The position numbers were made by a program, and so were the translations under genes. DNA of 64,000 nt from Streptomyces sp. NBC_00154 (GTDB lineage: Bacteria > Actinomycetota > Actinomycetes > Streptomycetales > Streptomycetaceae), in the NCBI RefSeq assembly GCF_026342835.1, contig NZ_JAPEMI010000001.1:4470501-4534500 (forward strand), in the 5' to 3' direction. The notes beneath the pieces were generated by a model. The model had not been told where the DNA came from, searched no databases, and saw only the letters and a program-made list of their open reading frames with translations. Position 1 is the stretch's first letter, and the number at the start of each line of letters is the position of its first letter. Positions 1-7,489 of this stretch are shown here, piece after piece.

Positions 1-279
1 TTCCCATAACCTATTGCGTACGCCATGGGTTATGGGTGACTGCTCCTCATCTGGCATGAGGCTCCTTCACTCGGATGCCATAGGGCGCTTGATCTCTTGA
101 CGGGGAACCCAAGCGTCCAATAGGCGTGTCTTGATGTTGGCCGACAGGGTATCAGTGAGCTGCCTCAACTCTCCTGACTCCGGTTCGCTTTGGCGTTCGC
201 CCGGTGGCCGGGCACTCTCTGGCGACTCACATGGTGGAGCCTCCTGGCCGGTTGCGCCAACCTCACGGGTCAGAACACC
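1..279. other. Left flank of the insertion sequence, no clear gene
   Basis: No convincing gene is visible. A reverse-strand frame runs from inside the IS out to a stop near 67. Its last ~65 codons lie outside the IS and end in a plausible protein tail (KTRLLDAWVPRQEIKRPMASE region), so this could be the C-terminal remnant of a gene cut by the IS. The same frame is not recognisable on the other side of the IS, so no gene is called. Confidence 0.3.
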
Positions 280-295
280 TAGTAGACCGTCGCGG

Positions 296-1000
296 CTAAT
301 TTTTGGGATAGAGGTGGCGCAGTTTGATGCGTGCGTCGTGGGTGGTGAACTGCCAGTCGACCTGACGTTGGTCGGTGTTGGTGGCGTTCTGCCAGGCCGA
401 GAGTTCGGTGTTGAGGTTGTCGAGGTCACCGATCCGGCGGTCGAGGCATTGCCGGGTCAGCGCGGAGAGTTCGATCTCGGCGATGTTGAGCCATGACCCG
501 TGTTTGGGCGTGTGATGGATCTCGAGGCGCTGGGCCAGGGCGAATGCTTCTTCTGGTTCGAATGCCTCGTACAGTGAGGCGATGCCGTGGGTGTTGAGGT
601 TGTCCATCACCAGCACCACGGATTCGACGTCGGGGTAATCCACGCTCAGCAGCTGCTTGACCTGGCCGGCCCAGTCGATCCGGGTCCGCTGGGACAGCGC
701 CTGGACTCGACGCCACCCGCGAAGGGGTTCGACCCACACGAAGATCGAGCACGTGCCGCAGCGGATGTACTCGCTGTCCTGGCAGGCATCGCGACCAGGG
801 CGGGCCGGGAGCGGGTCGCGGACATGGTCGAGGAGCTGGTAGGGCTTCTCGTCCATGCACACCACGGGACGTGCCGGATCGTAGGGCCGGGCATAGATGG
901 CCAGCACGTCTTCCATCCGGGCCGCGAACTCCGCGTTCGCTCGCGGTGGGATGGTCCAGCACTTTCTCAGATGAGGACGCAGTTGCGTTTTTTTAAGACC
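296..1000 (-). CDS. IS630-family transposase, C-terminal DDE frame (orfB)
   Basis: This frame carries the catalytic DDE domain. The acidic residues are seen in VCMDEKPY, VLVMDNLNTH and WLNIAEIELS (D, D and E). It overlaps the N-terminal frame at the sequence A-AAA-AAA-C on the coding strand. A -1 slip there joins LKK to TQLRPHL and gives one full-length protein of about 400 codons. This is the usual arrangement in IS630 elements that use programmed frameshifting. The open frame extends upstream to 1108, but that part is out of register with the transposase and is not functional sequence. The protein ends at LRHLYPKN beside the left terminal repeat. Confidence 0.85.
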   Translation of the reverse strand, partial: GLKKTQLRPHLRKCWTIPPRANAEFAARMEDVLAIYARPYDPARPVVCMDEKPYQLLDHVRDPLPARPGRDACQDSEYIRCGTCSIFVWVEPLRGWRRVQALSQRTRIDWAGQVKQLLSVDYPDVESVVLVMDNLNTHGIASLYEAFEPEEAFALAQRLEIHHTPKHGSWLNIAEIELSALTRQCLDRRIGDLDNLNTELSAWQNATNTDQRQVDWQFTTHDARIKLRHLYPKN

Positions 1001-1521
1001 CGCCCGATGGTGGAGTGGTCCAGATCGGGGATGTCCTCGACCAGCGCGACGTGCTTCTCCAACAGCCGCAGCGACCACCGGGCATAGCCCTGGGGTGGCT
1101 GTGAGCACGCCATCGCGATCAGCCGGGCTTCGACCTCGCCGGTCACCGGCGAGGGCACCGGCGGGAGGTCGCGCTTCTTCCGCGCGATCGTGGCGTGAAC
1201 ATCGCCACCGGTCTCGGCGAAACGCTTGGCGACCAGCCGCAACGTCTCACCGGAGACACCGAGCCGGGCCGCGATCGCCTCCTTGGTGTCCACCTCACCC
1301 ACCGAGCTGTCCAGTGCAAGCAGCACCCGCGCACGCATGATCATCGAGGCCCCACGAACACCCGTCGTGGTCACTCGGACCAGCTCCTCACGATCCTGCG
1401 CGGTCAACCTGACCGGCCGCTTCTTCTGCGAACCCACAACAACAGTCCTATCTGGCAAAGGGGAAGGAATCTGCCAGACACCAACCTCCCAGTCAGGTGC
1501 ACCATAACTAAGCGGCGACAC
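967..1521 (-). CDS. IS630-family transposase, N-terminal frame (orfA)
   Basis: This is the N-terminal part of the transposase (up to 184 aa). It contains helix-turn-helix DNA-binding segments (RLGVSGETLRLVAKRF) and a second winged-helix-like part ending at DHSTIGRVLKK. The frame stops at 967, just after a run of seven A residues on the coding strand (988-994), where the C-terminal frame takes over by a -1 shift. The GTG at 1521 lies within the terminal repeat and has no clear ribosome-binding site, so the true start may be downstream, for example a GTG near 1440 before the GSQKKRPVRL segment. It has a TTA codon (994-996) immediately before the slippery site. Confidence 0.8.
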   Translation of the reverse strand: MSPLSYGAPDWEVGVWQIPSPLPDRTVVVGSQKKRPVRLTAQDREELVRVTTTGVRGASMIMRARVLLALDSSVGEVDTKEAIAARLGVSGETLRLVAKRFAETGGDVHATIARKKRDLPPVPSPVTGEVEARLIAMACSQPPQGYARWSLRLLEKHVALVEDIPDLDHSTIGRVLKKRNCVLI

Positions 1522-1577
1522 GCTACTAGTCTGTCGCAGGTCGCGAGCGGGACAGTCTCAGGCGCGGGGGGCATCAG

Positions 1578-2363
1578 GTGGAGTGGGAGCTGGTCGCGGC
1601 CGGCCTCGCGGTCGGGATGCTGATCGCTGTGGTGACCTCGCCGGTCGGAGTGTCCGGGGCAGTGTTCCTGCTCCCCGTGCAACTCAGCATCTTCGCCGTG
1701 CCCAACCCGGCCGTAACACCGACCAACCTGCTCTACAACGTGGTGGCGGGGCCGGGTGCACTGCTGCGCTACCGACGCGACGGCGCCCTCGGCGGGCCGC
1801 TCGTGCGCCGTCTGGTGCTGGGCACGCTGCCCGGCGTGATCCTCGGAGCGGTCATCCGCGTGTTCGCCCTTCCGGGCCCGAACTTCTTCCGCTTCCTGGT
1901 CGCCGCTCTCATGCTGCCGCTCGGAACCTGGCTCATCATCACGACCCTCCGCCCGAAGCCTCCGGGGACTCAACACCCTCAGCCTGCGCCCCGGACGGTC
2001 ACCGCCCTGGCGCTCGCGGTCGGGATCGTGGGCGGCATCTACGGCATCGGCGGCGGTTCGATCCTCGGCCCCATCCTGGTCGGCCGCGGCGTCCCCGTCT
2101 CCCAGGTCGCCCCGGCCGCACTCGCCTCCACCTTCGCCACCTCGCTGGTTGGCGCCTCGACCTACGCCCTACTGTCCCTGAACCACAGCGGCAGCATCGC
2201 CCCCGACTGGTTTCTCGGCCTGGCTTGCGGTCTGGGCGGCCTCGTGGGTGGCTACCTCGGCGCCCGCCTCCAGTCGCGAATGCCCGAGACCCTCCTCCGC
2301 TTGCTCCTTGGAACTTTGGCCGCCGGGCTAGGCACGGTCTATGCGATCAACGCACTGAGCTGA
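1578..2363 (+). CDS. TSUP-family permease (sulfite exporter TauE/SafE type)
   Basis: A 261-residue integral membrane protein of the TauE/SafE (TSUP) family. Members transport sulfite, organosulfonates or other small anions; the substrate here cannot be read. It has about eight hydrophobic segments in two related halves. Each half opens with a glycine-rich helix: GVSGAVFLLPVQL near residues 24-36 and GIYGIGGGSILGPIL near 154-168. The GTG start follows a G-rich stretch that may serve as ribosome-binding site. It lies about 50 bp beyond the IS right end, reading away from it, so the IS may have displaced the native promoter. No sulfur-metabolism neighbours are present. Confidence 0.8.
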   Translation: MEWELVAAGLAVGMLIAVVTSPVGVSGAVFLLPVQLSIFAVPNPAVTPTNLLYNVVAGPGALLRYRRDGALGGPLVRRLVLGTLPGVILGAVIRVFALPGPNFFRFLVAALMLPLGTWLIITTLRPKPPGTQHPQPAPRTVTALALAVGIVGGIYGIGGGSILGPILVGRGVPVSQVAPAALASTFATSLVGASTYALLSLNHSGSIAPDWFLGLACGLGGLVGGYLGARLQSRMPETLLRLLLGTLAAGLGTVYAINALS

Positions 2364-2595
2364 GCTGCCCTTCAACCTTCACCGTCCCGACAGAACTCAG
2401 GGGCCGTGCCCGACTGCCTCATGGGCCGTCTATCACGCGAGGATGCGGGTCCGTGAGCCTGAGCACGATAGGTGTCGTATTTGCGCGACAACTGTCGTCA
2501 TCCGCGTCCGGCCTCCTGGTGCAGGTTCTCCTGGGTCGGCCTCCACGGGGCTCCGAGAAGCGGCGTTGTCAGTGGGCTCTGCCAGGGTGTGCGGC

Positions 2596-3099
2596 GTGGA
2601 CGAACTGGTGGAGCGTGTCGACGATCAAGATCGTGTGCTGGGGGTGGTGGTCAGCCGCCGGCAGGCCATCCGGGAGGGTTGGCTGCACCGGGTCGCCGTG
2701 ACGGTGTGTCGTGATGAGCGTGGGCGGATCCTCGTTCACCGGCGGTCGGAGCAGCTGTCGCGCTTCCCCGGGCTCTACGAGGTCGTGGTCGGTGGCGCCG
2801 TGGATGTCGGTGAGTCCTATGAACAGGCCGCCGTGCGGGAGCTGGCCGAAGAGCTGGGCATTCGTGTGCTGCCGCGCTTGCTGTTCACGTTCCTCAACCG
2901 CAGCGGTTTGAGCCCTCACTGGCTCAGCGTGCACGAAGCCGTGGTGCCGGACACCGTGGCCGCCGATCCTGATGAGGTCGCCTGGCATGGCTGGCTGACC
3001 GAGCCGGAGCTGCGGTCGGCCCTGCTGGAGTGGCGCTTCACCCCCGACAGTCACGAAGCCTTCAGCCGGTATCTCGCGTTCCGGACCGCGCGGTCCTGA
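2596..3099 (+). CDS. Nudix hydrolase
   Basis: A complete Nudix box is visible: G67-x5-E73-x7-R81-E82-L-x-E85-E86-x-G88-I. This is the Mg2+-binding signature of enzymes that cleave nucleoside diphosphates linked to another moiety. The N-terminal DELVERVDDQDRVLGVVVSR segment resembles the leader of YfcD/IPP-isomerase-like Nudix proteins, which typically start with this acidic stretch. I therefore prefer the GTG at 2596 (167 aa) over an upstream ATG at 2443, whose extra 51 codons do not look like protein. The ribosome-binding site is weak. The substrate cannot be predicted. Confidence 0.8.
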   Translation: MDELVERVDDQDRVLGVVVSRRQAIREGWLHRVAVTVCRDERGRILVHRRSEQLSRFPGLYEVVVGGAVDVGESYEQAAVRELAEELGIRVLPRLLFTFLNRSGLSPHWLSVHEAVVPDTVAADPDEVAWHGWLTEPELRSALLEWRFTPDSHEAFSRYLAFRTARS

Positions 3100-3453
3100 C
3101 CTTGCCCGCTTCTCGGGCTGGGGTGTCTGCTTGCGGCCAACTTGCCTGCAAAAAGCACGGAACACGTCAACAACGATGCGAATTCGGCGACAGATATCGT
3201 GCTCAGTGCTTCAAGAAAGGCCAGGTCGGGGTGGGAGGTTAACGACAACTATCGTGCTAGGGCTCAGTCCGGAGGAGTTCGAACTTCAGAGAGCCTCGTC
3301 ACGGGGAGAGTAGCCGGGCCAAAGTGGGGCCTGTCGCGCAGGAGATTCGACGGTACTTCTGCGCTTGGACTGTCGATGAGCTGGCCTAACGCGCCCGTGC
3401 GACCCCGTTGGCGACCTTTCTGATGCTTTGGCCATGGGCCGACCGTCGAGCAT
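3100..3453. other. Intergenic, no gene recognised
   Basis: About 350 bp between the Nudix gene and a small cysteine-rich ORF. It is somewhat lower in GC than its surroundings (for example 3140-3200). Open frames here have no protein-like composition, and I see no clear promoter or hairpin. Confidence 0.5.
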
Positions 3454-3675
3454 ATGACGTCACCTCTGGAACGCGTATGCGCAGAATGTGAGTGCTTACA
3501 CCCGATCAAGGACGTGTACCGCTTGGGCGACGGCACCTATCGGTGCGATGAGTGCTACGAGCGGCTGGAGCTGGACCACCTCATCAGTGAGCGACAACCA
3601 CAGAGCGACGCCGTCCCGACGCGGCCCCTCGGAGATGCCCGCGAAGCTGGCCACGGCGAAAGTACGGCCGCTTGA
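3454..3675 (+). CDS. Small CxxC-CxxC (zinc-ribbon-like) protein, hypothetical
   Basis: A 73-codon frame whose first half looks like a compact zinc-binding knuckle: C9-A-E-C12, then C-D-E-C about 20 residues later, followed by a helical YERLELDHLISE segment. The remainder looks disordered. The start is ATG without an obvious ribosome-binding site. Codon 15 is TTA (3496-3498), so expression would need the bldA tRNA. I do not recognise a family. The paired CxxC motifs are the only reason to believe it is real. Confidence 0.4.
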   Translation: MTSPLERVCAECECLHPIKDVYRLGDGTYRCDECYERLELDHLISERQPQSDAVPTRPLGDAREAGHGESTAA

Positions 3676-4276
3676 GATGAACGTTCAACTGACCGACAAC
3701 TCCCACCCACCACCCTCCCCAGCTCCCATCCCGTCCGCCTTCGGCCCACACGTCGTGGAGCGGGCGTGGTTCAGGGCGTCAAGGTGGAGCGCGCCACTGT
3801 ACGAACGACCTTGACGCCCTGGGCCGCGACTGCTCGGCTCTGCCTGGGTCGAAGGTGGTCGGGATGGGAGCCCACGACGCTCGCCACGATCCGGCCGGCA
3901 CTCGCGAACGGCGCCCGGTCCATCCCGGAGTCTGAGCGCCCCCGCCGGAGGCATGTCTTGTGCCTTCCGTTTCCTCCTCGGTCAGGCTCTCTCGCTCTAG
4001 TTGCGCGACCGGCGTAGCCGGGGCCCAGAGCGGGGCGGAGACTGGAGCGCAGGGCCCCGGCGGTGAGCCGGGGAGCGCGCGACGAGCGGAGCGAGGAGCC
4101 TTGATGAGGTAGAGAAACCTGTAACAGTCGCAGCCGCACCGGCACCTTGCGCACCGCACACCAGCTGCTGCACCAATCTCCATGCCATGACAACGAGTGC
4201 CCCCGGCCGACCGCGGACCGGAGATGTGGTCGATGCTGTCATGGACGTTTTTCCCCGCAAGCATCTTCGAGGGGCT
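3676..4276. other. Non-coding stretch with inverted repeat
   Basis: About 600 bp without a convincing gene. It contains a perfect inverted repeat (listed separately) and, at about 4005-4110, a G/C-rich segment (ggcgtagccggggcccag ... gagcgcgcgacgagcgg) with short internal repeats. It looks like accessory non-coding DNA between mobile-element remnants. Confidence 0.5.
3773..3820. repeat. Perfect 13-bp inverted repeat (agggcgtcaaggt / accttgacgccct)
   Basis: Arms at 3773-3785 and 3808-3820 are exact reverse complements separated by 22 bases. No T-run follows and no gene ends immediately before it, so a simple terminator is not the obvious explanation. It may be a dispersed repeat or a protein- or RNA-level structure. 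Confidence 0.7.
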
Positions 4277-4885
4277 ATGACCGATTACCTGCAGGCCGTC
4301 TTCGCCATGCTCGGCCCGGGAGAGGAACGCTTCGCCGATCCTGCGGCCTGGCTCAGTCTGGAGGAGGAACTCGGCAGGAGGCTTCCGACGGACTACAAGC
4401 AGATCGTCGACGCCTACGCACCCGTACAACTCAACGGACACCTCTACCTATCTCATCCGGCGTCCGAGTCGTGGAACCTAGGCGAGAAGATCCGCTCGGC
4501 ATCAAAGGCCTGGTCGGAGAGTGCATGGGAGTCCTATGTCACGGGGCCTGACGACGATCCACGCGTCTTCTGCAACCTCCCACAGCTCAGCTTCGGTACC
4601 GCCGAGGGCCTCGTCCCCCTCGCCGCCACCGATCAGGGAGCCGCAGTCTTCGGAGCTCCGCAGGTCCACGGGTTCTCAGACGGTGTGGTGGTACAGGGGG
4701 AAGAAGGCGATTGGGGCGGATACCCGATGACCTTCGCCGAGTGGCTGTACCGCTACCTGATCGGCGAGGAGATGGCTGGCTGGGACAGCGCGACCTTCTA
4801 CCCCGGCCCCGTCCTACTGGAGTACCTGCCTACCGCGCCGGGCCAACGCACCCGCGATGCCCACGGCCCGGAGCGCGGCATGTGA
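4277..4885 (+). CDS. SMI1/KNR4 (SUKH) family protein
   Basis: A 202-residue protein with the SUKH-fold signature near the N-terminus: W-L-S-LEEELGRRLPTDYKQIVDAY (about residues 25-47), then an aromatic-rich C-terminal part including PMTFAEWLYRYL. SUKH proteins are often immunity proteins against polymorphic toxins or nucleases, or act in regulation. No toxin gene is adjacent, so its partner is unknown. The ATG at 4277 is preceded by GAGGGG at good spacing. An in-frame ATG at 4187 has no ribosome-binding site. Confidence 0.75.
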   Translation: MTDYLQAVFAMLGPGEERFADPAAWLSLEEELGRRLPTDYKQIVDAYAPVQLNGHLYLSHPASESWNLGEKIRSASKAWSESAWESYVTGPDDDPRVFCNLPQLSFGTAEGLVPLAATDQGAAVFGAPQVHGFSDGVVVQGEEGDWGGYPMTFAEWLYRYLIGEEMAGWDSATFYPGPVLLEYLPTAPGQRTRDAHGPERGM

Positions 4886-4912
4886 GCAGGACACCAAACG
4901 AGACGACCTCTC

Positions 4913-6145
4913 TTAGCTGGCGCGAGTGAGCGCAGTCAGGTGATCCAGGTACTCCCGGCCTGCCGTCTCCGTCGCGTAATCCCGGTTGATGATGGCCGCC
5001 AGCTCACGGCTGACCATGAGCAGGGAGGGCAGAGACTGCCGGTCGCCCTTCAGCGCCCACTCGCCGTAGTTCACGGCCTGGTCCAAGTCGCCCTGCCGGG
5101 CCGCGACCACGCCGAGGGTGATCCGCGCCTCCGCCATGCGCATCGGTGAGCGCTCGGAGCCGTCGAAGTCCGTGCCCGCCCGGATCACCTCGTGGGCAAG
5201 GTTCTCGGCGAAGCGTTCCTCTCCCAGCAGGCGGTAGCAGTCCATCGCGTAGAAATCGAACTTCGCCGGGTCCACCACAAAGTGGTGATCAAGGTTCTCG
5301 GGGTACGGCATTCCTTCGAGGAGCTTCCGCCCTCGGTCCAACGCCACTTCCGTCTGCCGCCGGTCTCCCAGCCGCGCCCACCCCTTCGCCTCCTGGGCGG
5401 CAAGCTGTACCGCCACCCCGTGGTTGGGAGACGCGTCGGTCCCGGCCTGCGAGGCTGCCAGGATTCCGCGGTAGTCGCCCGTCGTGAGGGCGAACCATGC
5501 GCGCATCTCGTGGGCCCAACCGGAGATCTCCGGGTTGTCCGCCTCACGAGCTAAAGACAGTGCTGCCCTGCGGGTGCTCTCTGCCGCTGCGCGGTCGCCC
5601 ATGTCGTACTCGACGCAGCCGATTAGGAGCGCGAGCCATCCGGACAGGGTGAGCACTTCGCGGTGCTGCGCGAGCGTGAGGCGTTGGGCCTGAAGCCCGG
5701 CAACGTGCTTGAGCCACTGCCTGCCCTCGGCGGCCAACTGCCCGCTTGGCAGGTATGGGTACTCCGAGCACAGCCGGTCGGTGGTGATCCGGAGTGCGTC
5801 AAGGGTGGCGGTGTCGACGTCGGATGCCTGCAACCGGCTGATGATGTCCAGTGTCTCCATGCCGCTCGCCGCGACGATCTCGGCGTTTCCATCTCGCTGC
5901 CCGGCGACGGGGAAGATTGCATGGGTCACGGTGCCGAAGGTGGCGGCAATGATCGGCTGGTAGAAGTCGCTCGGCATGACCTCGCCGGACTCCCACCGCT
6001 TCCATTGGCGGACCATGCTGGAGCCTTCGGGCAAGGGCTTCGGTGAGTGGGCCCGGAGCGCGGCAACCACTTCGGCCTGTGACCACTGCCGGGCGTCTCG
6101 CTCGGAGGCAAGTCGTCGCGCCCATGCCGGCCGTTCGTCGCTCAT
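4913..6145 (-). CDS. XRE-type regulator with TPR-like C-terminus
   Basis: A 410-residue protein. The N-terminal ~65 residues form a Cro/C1-type helix-turn-helix (ASERDARQWSQAEVVAAL ... SSMVRQWKRWESGE). The long C-terminal part is alpha-helical and rich in alanine, with tetratricopeptide-like spacing. This architecture is common among Streptomyces regulators on integrated elements. The ATG at 6145 follows GGGAGGG on the coding strand; the open frame upstream is not needed. Codon 198 is TTA (5552-5554), so translation should depend on bldA. It is oriented away from the GntR/rep block and may regulate that element. The target is unknown. Confidence 0.75.
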   Translation of the reverse strand: MSDERPAWARRLASERDARQWSQAEVVAALRAHSPKPLPEGSSMVRQWKRWESGEVMPSDFYQPIIAATFGTVTHAIFPVAGQRDGNAEIVAASGMETLDIISRLQASDVDTATLDALRITTDRLCSEYPYLPSGQLAAEGRQWLKHVAGLQAQRLTLAQHREVLTLSGWLALLIGCVEYDMGDRAAAESTRRAALSLAREADNPEISGWAHEMRAWFALTTGDYRGILAASQAGTDASPNHGVAVQLAAQEAKGWARLGDRRQTEVALDRGRKLLEGMPYPENLDHHFVVDPAKFDFYAMDCYRLLGEERFAENLAHEVIRAGTDFDGSERSPMRMAEARITLGVVAARQGDLDQAVNYGEWALKGDRQSLPSLLMVSRELAAIINRDYATETAGREYLDHLTALTRAS

Positions 6146-6301
6146 GTGCTGCCCTCCCGTCGGGGTGCTTGCCTGTCGAGTCTGGCACTCAGAGAGCCGG
6201 TGACACGGGGGGTGACAGGGGGTTGGCACCAAGGCTGTCCCCCGGTGACACCACGCCTGTCCCTAGTTACTCAGTTGTGCTGACAGCAAGGTGGATCACT
6301 G

Positions 6302-6673
6302 TCAGGTACCGCTCAAGGGCTGGGTTCGCTTCTCCAACTCGGCTACGCGGGCGGCAAGTTGCTGAATCTCGGAGTGGATGGCGTTGATCTCATCTCGGCT
6401 AACCGGAGCGCTGGCGTCTTGCCCGGCCCCGTCTTCGCTCGGCCGGTCCTGCACGAAGTACCCGCGCGTCGGCACGGAGATGATCACGCCCTCATCTGCA
6501 AGCACCTTGAGCGCATTGCCCACGGTCACCGTCGTGACCTTGAACCGGTCTGCCAGGTCGCGCAGTGATGCGAGCCGGTGCCCTGCCGGGAGTGGGGTGC
6601 TCGCGATCTCGTCGCGCAAGGCGTCGGCGATCTGCACCTTCTTGGACCTGGGGTCGTGGGCTTCAACCGTCAT
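6302..6673 (-). CDS. GntR-family repressor (KorSA-like)
   Basis: A 123-residue protein with a GntR winged helix at about residues 10-75 (ALRDEIASTPLPAGHRLASL, then DLADRFKVTTVTVGNALKVL, then GVIISVPTRGYFV). A short coiled coil follows (INAIHSEIQQLAARVAELEKR) in place of the usual large effector-binding domain. In pSAM2-type elements a short GntR repressor of this kind (KorSA) controls transfer and replication genes. Here it is divergent from the rep operon across a palindrome-rich 170-bp region, as expected for a local repressor. Function is inferred from family and position. Confidence 0.8.
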   Translation of the reverse strand: MTVEAHDPRSKKVQIADALRDEIASTPLPAGHRLASLRDLADRFKVTTVTVGNALKVLADEGVIISVPTRGYFVQDRPSEDGAGQDASAPVSRDEINAIHSEIQQLAARVAELEKRTQPLSGT

Positions 6674-6690
6674 GGGCCGAGACTACCCAC

Positions 6691-6762
6691 CAGGGCGACA
6701 TAGCACAGCCTATGCCGTGCTAACACTTGCGCCCTAGTCTGCTATATAGCAAGCTATGTCAT
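6691..6762. promoter_or_regulatory. Palindrome cluster in the divergent GntR/rep promoter region
   Basis: Overlapping symmetric motifs lie between the divergent genes: CATAG-N6-CTATG at 6699-6714; GACATAGC (6697-6704) repeated inverted as GCTATGTC (6753-6760); the perfect palindrome GCTATATAGC (6741-6750); and TAGC-AA-GCTA (6747-6756). The shared CATAG/CTATG half-sites make this the likely operator of the adjacent GntR repressor. It probably also contains the rep promoter. Confidence 0.6.
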
Positions 6763-6848
6763 GCGGTTAAGCCGCAAACCCGGAGGGCGACGCATCTACC
6801 GCCAAGCAGTCCGCCGCCCTCCTTCGTCCCTCGAAGGGAGCTTCCATC

Positions 6849-7103
6849 ATGCCCGCGACGCTCGTCGTCTCGCACCCTGCACCGTTAACCGCTCCGCTGT
6901 CCCGCACCGAAGACGGTGTCATCTACGAGGCCTCGCCGTGCCAGGCATGTGGGGTCGCCGGTGGTGCGGACTGGATCAAGGTGGACGGCACCGGCGTCCT
7001 GGTGCACATCGCCCGTGGCCGGGAGCTCTGCCCGGTGGCCGTGTGCTTCGACTGGGAGACCGGTAGGCCGCTGCCCGCGCTGACTGAGGCGGTGGCCGCA
7101 TGA
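6849..7103 (+). CDS. Small conserved-type protein with paired cysteines, first gene of rep operon
   Basis: An 84-residue protein of unknown function. Two Cys pairs (PCQACG near 32-36 and LCPVAVC near 59-65) suggest metal binding. The ATG at 6849 is preceded by GAAGGGAG. Its end overlaps the next start by ATGA, so it is translationally coupled to the following helix-turn-helix gene in a small operon leading to the replication initiator. Codon 13 is TTA (6885-6887). I do not recognise a family. Confidence 0.65.
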   Translation: MPATLVVSHPAPLTAPLSRTEDGVIYEASPCQACGVAGGADWIKVDGTGVLVHIARGRELCPVAVCFDWETGRPLPALTEAVAA

Positions 7104-7489
7104 ACGCCTTGATCGTTCCTCTCGTCATTGGTCCCGCTCCGGTTCAGCCGCCTGCGCTGCGGGCTCCGGACACGCCGCTTGGCCGCGCCCGGCTGGCTCG
7201 GGGCTGGTCGCAGGTCAAGGTGGTGCGGGCGCTGATGCTTTTGGCTGATCACTGGGGCTGGGACATTGCGGCCGAGAACTCGCTCAAGGTCTTCGTCTCC
7301 CGCTGGGAGAACGACACCCACCGCCCGGGGCAGACGTATCAGGTCCTGCTCTGCGCGATCTTCCGTGCCACCCCGGCCGAACTCGGCTTCACCCGGCCCG
7401 CCGCCGCCTCGACGCTGACCGAGCGGGTGGCCGCTCTGGAATCGGTGATCGAGGGCCTCACCGAGCGGCTCGGGGAGGTGGCTGCGTGA
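7100..7489 (+). CDS. Helix-turn-helix (XRE-like) protein of the integrated element
   Basis: A 129-residue protein. A Cro/C1-like helix-turn-helix spans about residues 27-90 (TPLGRARLARGWSQVKVVRAL ... LKVFVSRWENDTHRPGQTYQVLLCAIF), followed by a short coiled-coil tail (LTERVAALESVIEGLTERL). It overlaps the preceding gene by ATGA and the downstream rep gene by 4 bp, so the three are probably co-translated. It likely regulates replication or excision of the element; this is inferred from position. Confidence 0.7.
   Translation: MNALIVPLVIGPAPVQPPALRAPDTPLGRARLARGWSQVKVVRALMLLADHWGWDIAAENSLKVFVSRWENDTHRPGQTYQVLLCAIFRATPAELGFTRPAAASTLTERVAALESVIEGLTERLGEVAA

Larger units (their letters stand above)
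280..1528 (-). mobile_element. IS630-family insertion sequence, about 1.25 kb, TA target duplication
   Basis: The two outer ends match as imperfect inverted repeats of about 28 bp. Reading inward, both begin CTAGTAG, then share GTCGC and GCT blocks and a TTxTGG end (left 279-306, right about 1502-1529 on the reverse strand). Both edges carry CTAG, so the element sits between TA dinucleotides (280-281 and 1527-1528), as IS630/Tc1 elements do. Inside is one transposase split into two reverse-strand frames. Both ends and both frames look intact, so the insertion is probably fairly recent and possibly still active. Confidence 0.85.

Noticed and set aside
967..1000. Transposase frameshift as a sequencing error
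   Set aside because: The shift is exactly at a seven-A slippery heptamer, a known mechanism in IS elements, so a programmed event is more likely. An assembly error in the homopolymer cannot be fully excluded.
2443..2595. Upstream ATG extending the Nudix gene by 51 codons
   Set aside because: The added residues do not resemble the family and the known acidic N-terminal segment begins at 2596.
3142..3423. Open frame after the Nudix gene
   Set aside because: No ribosome-binding site, codon use unlike neighbours and no recognisable motif.
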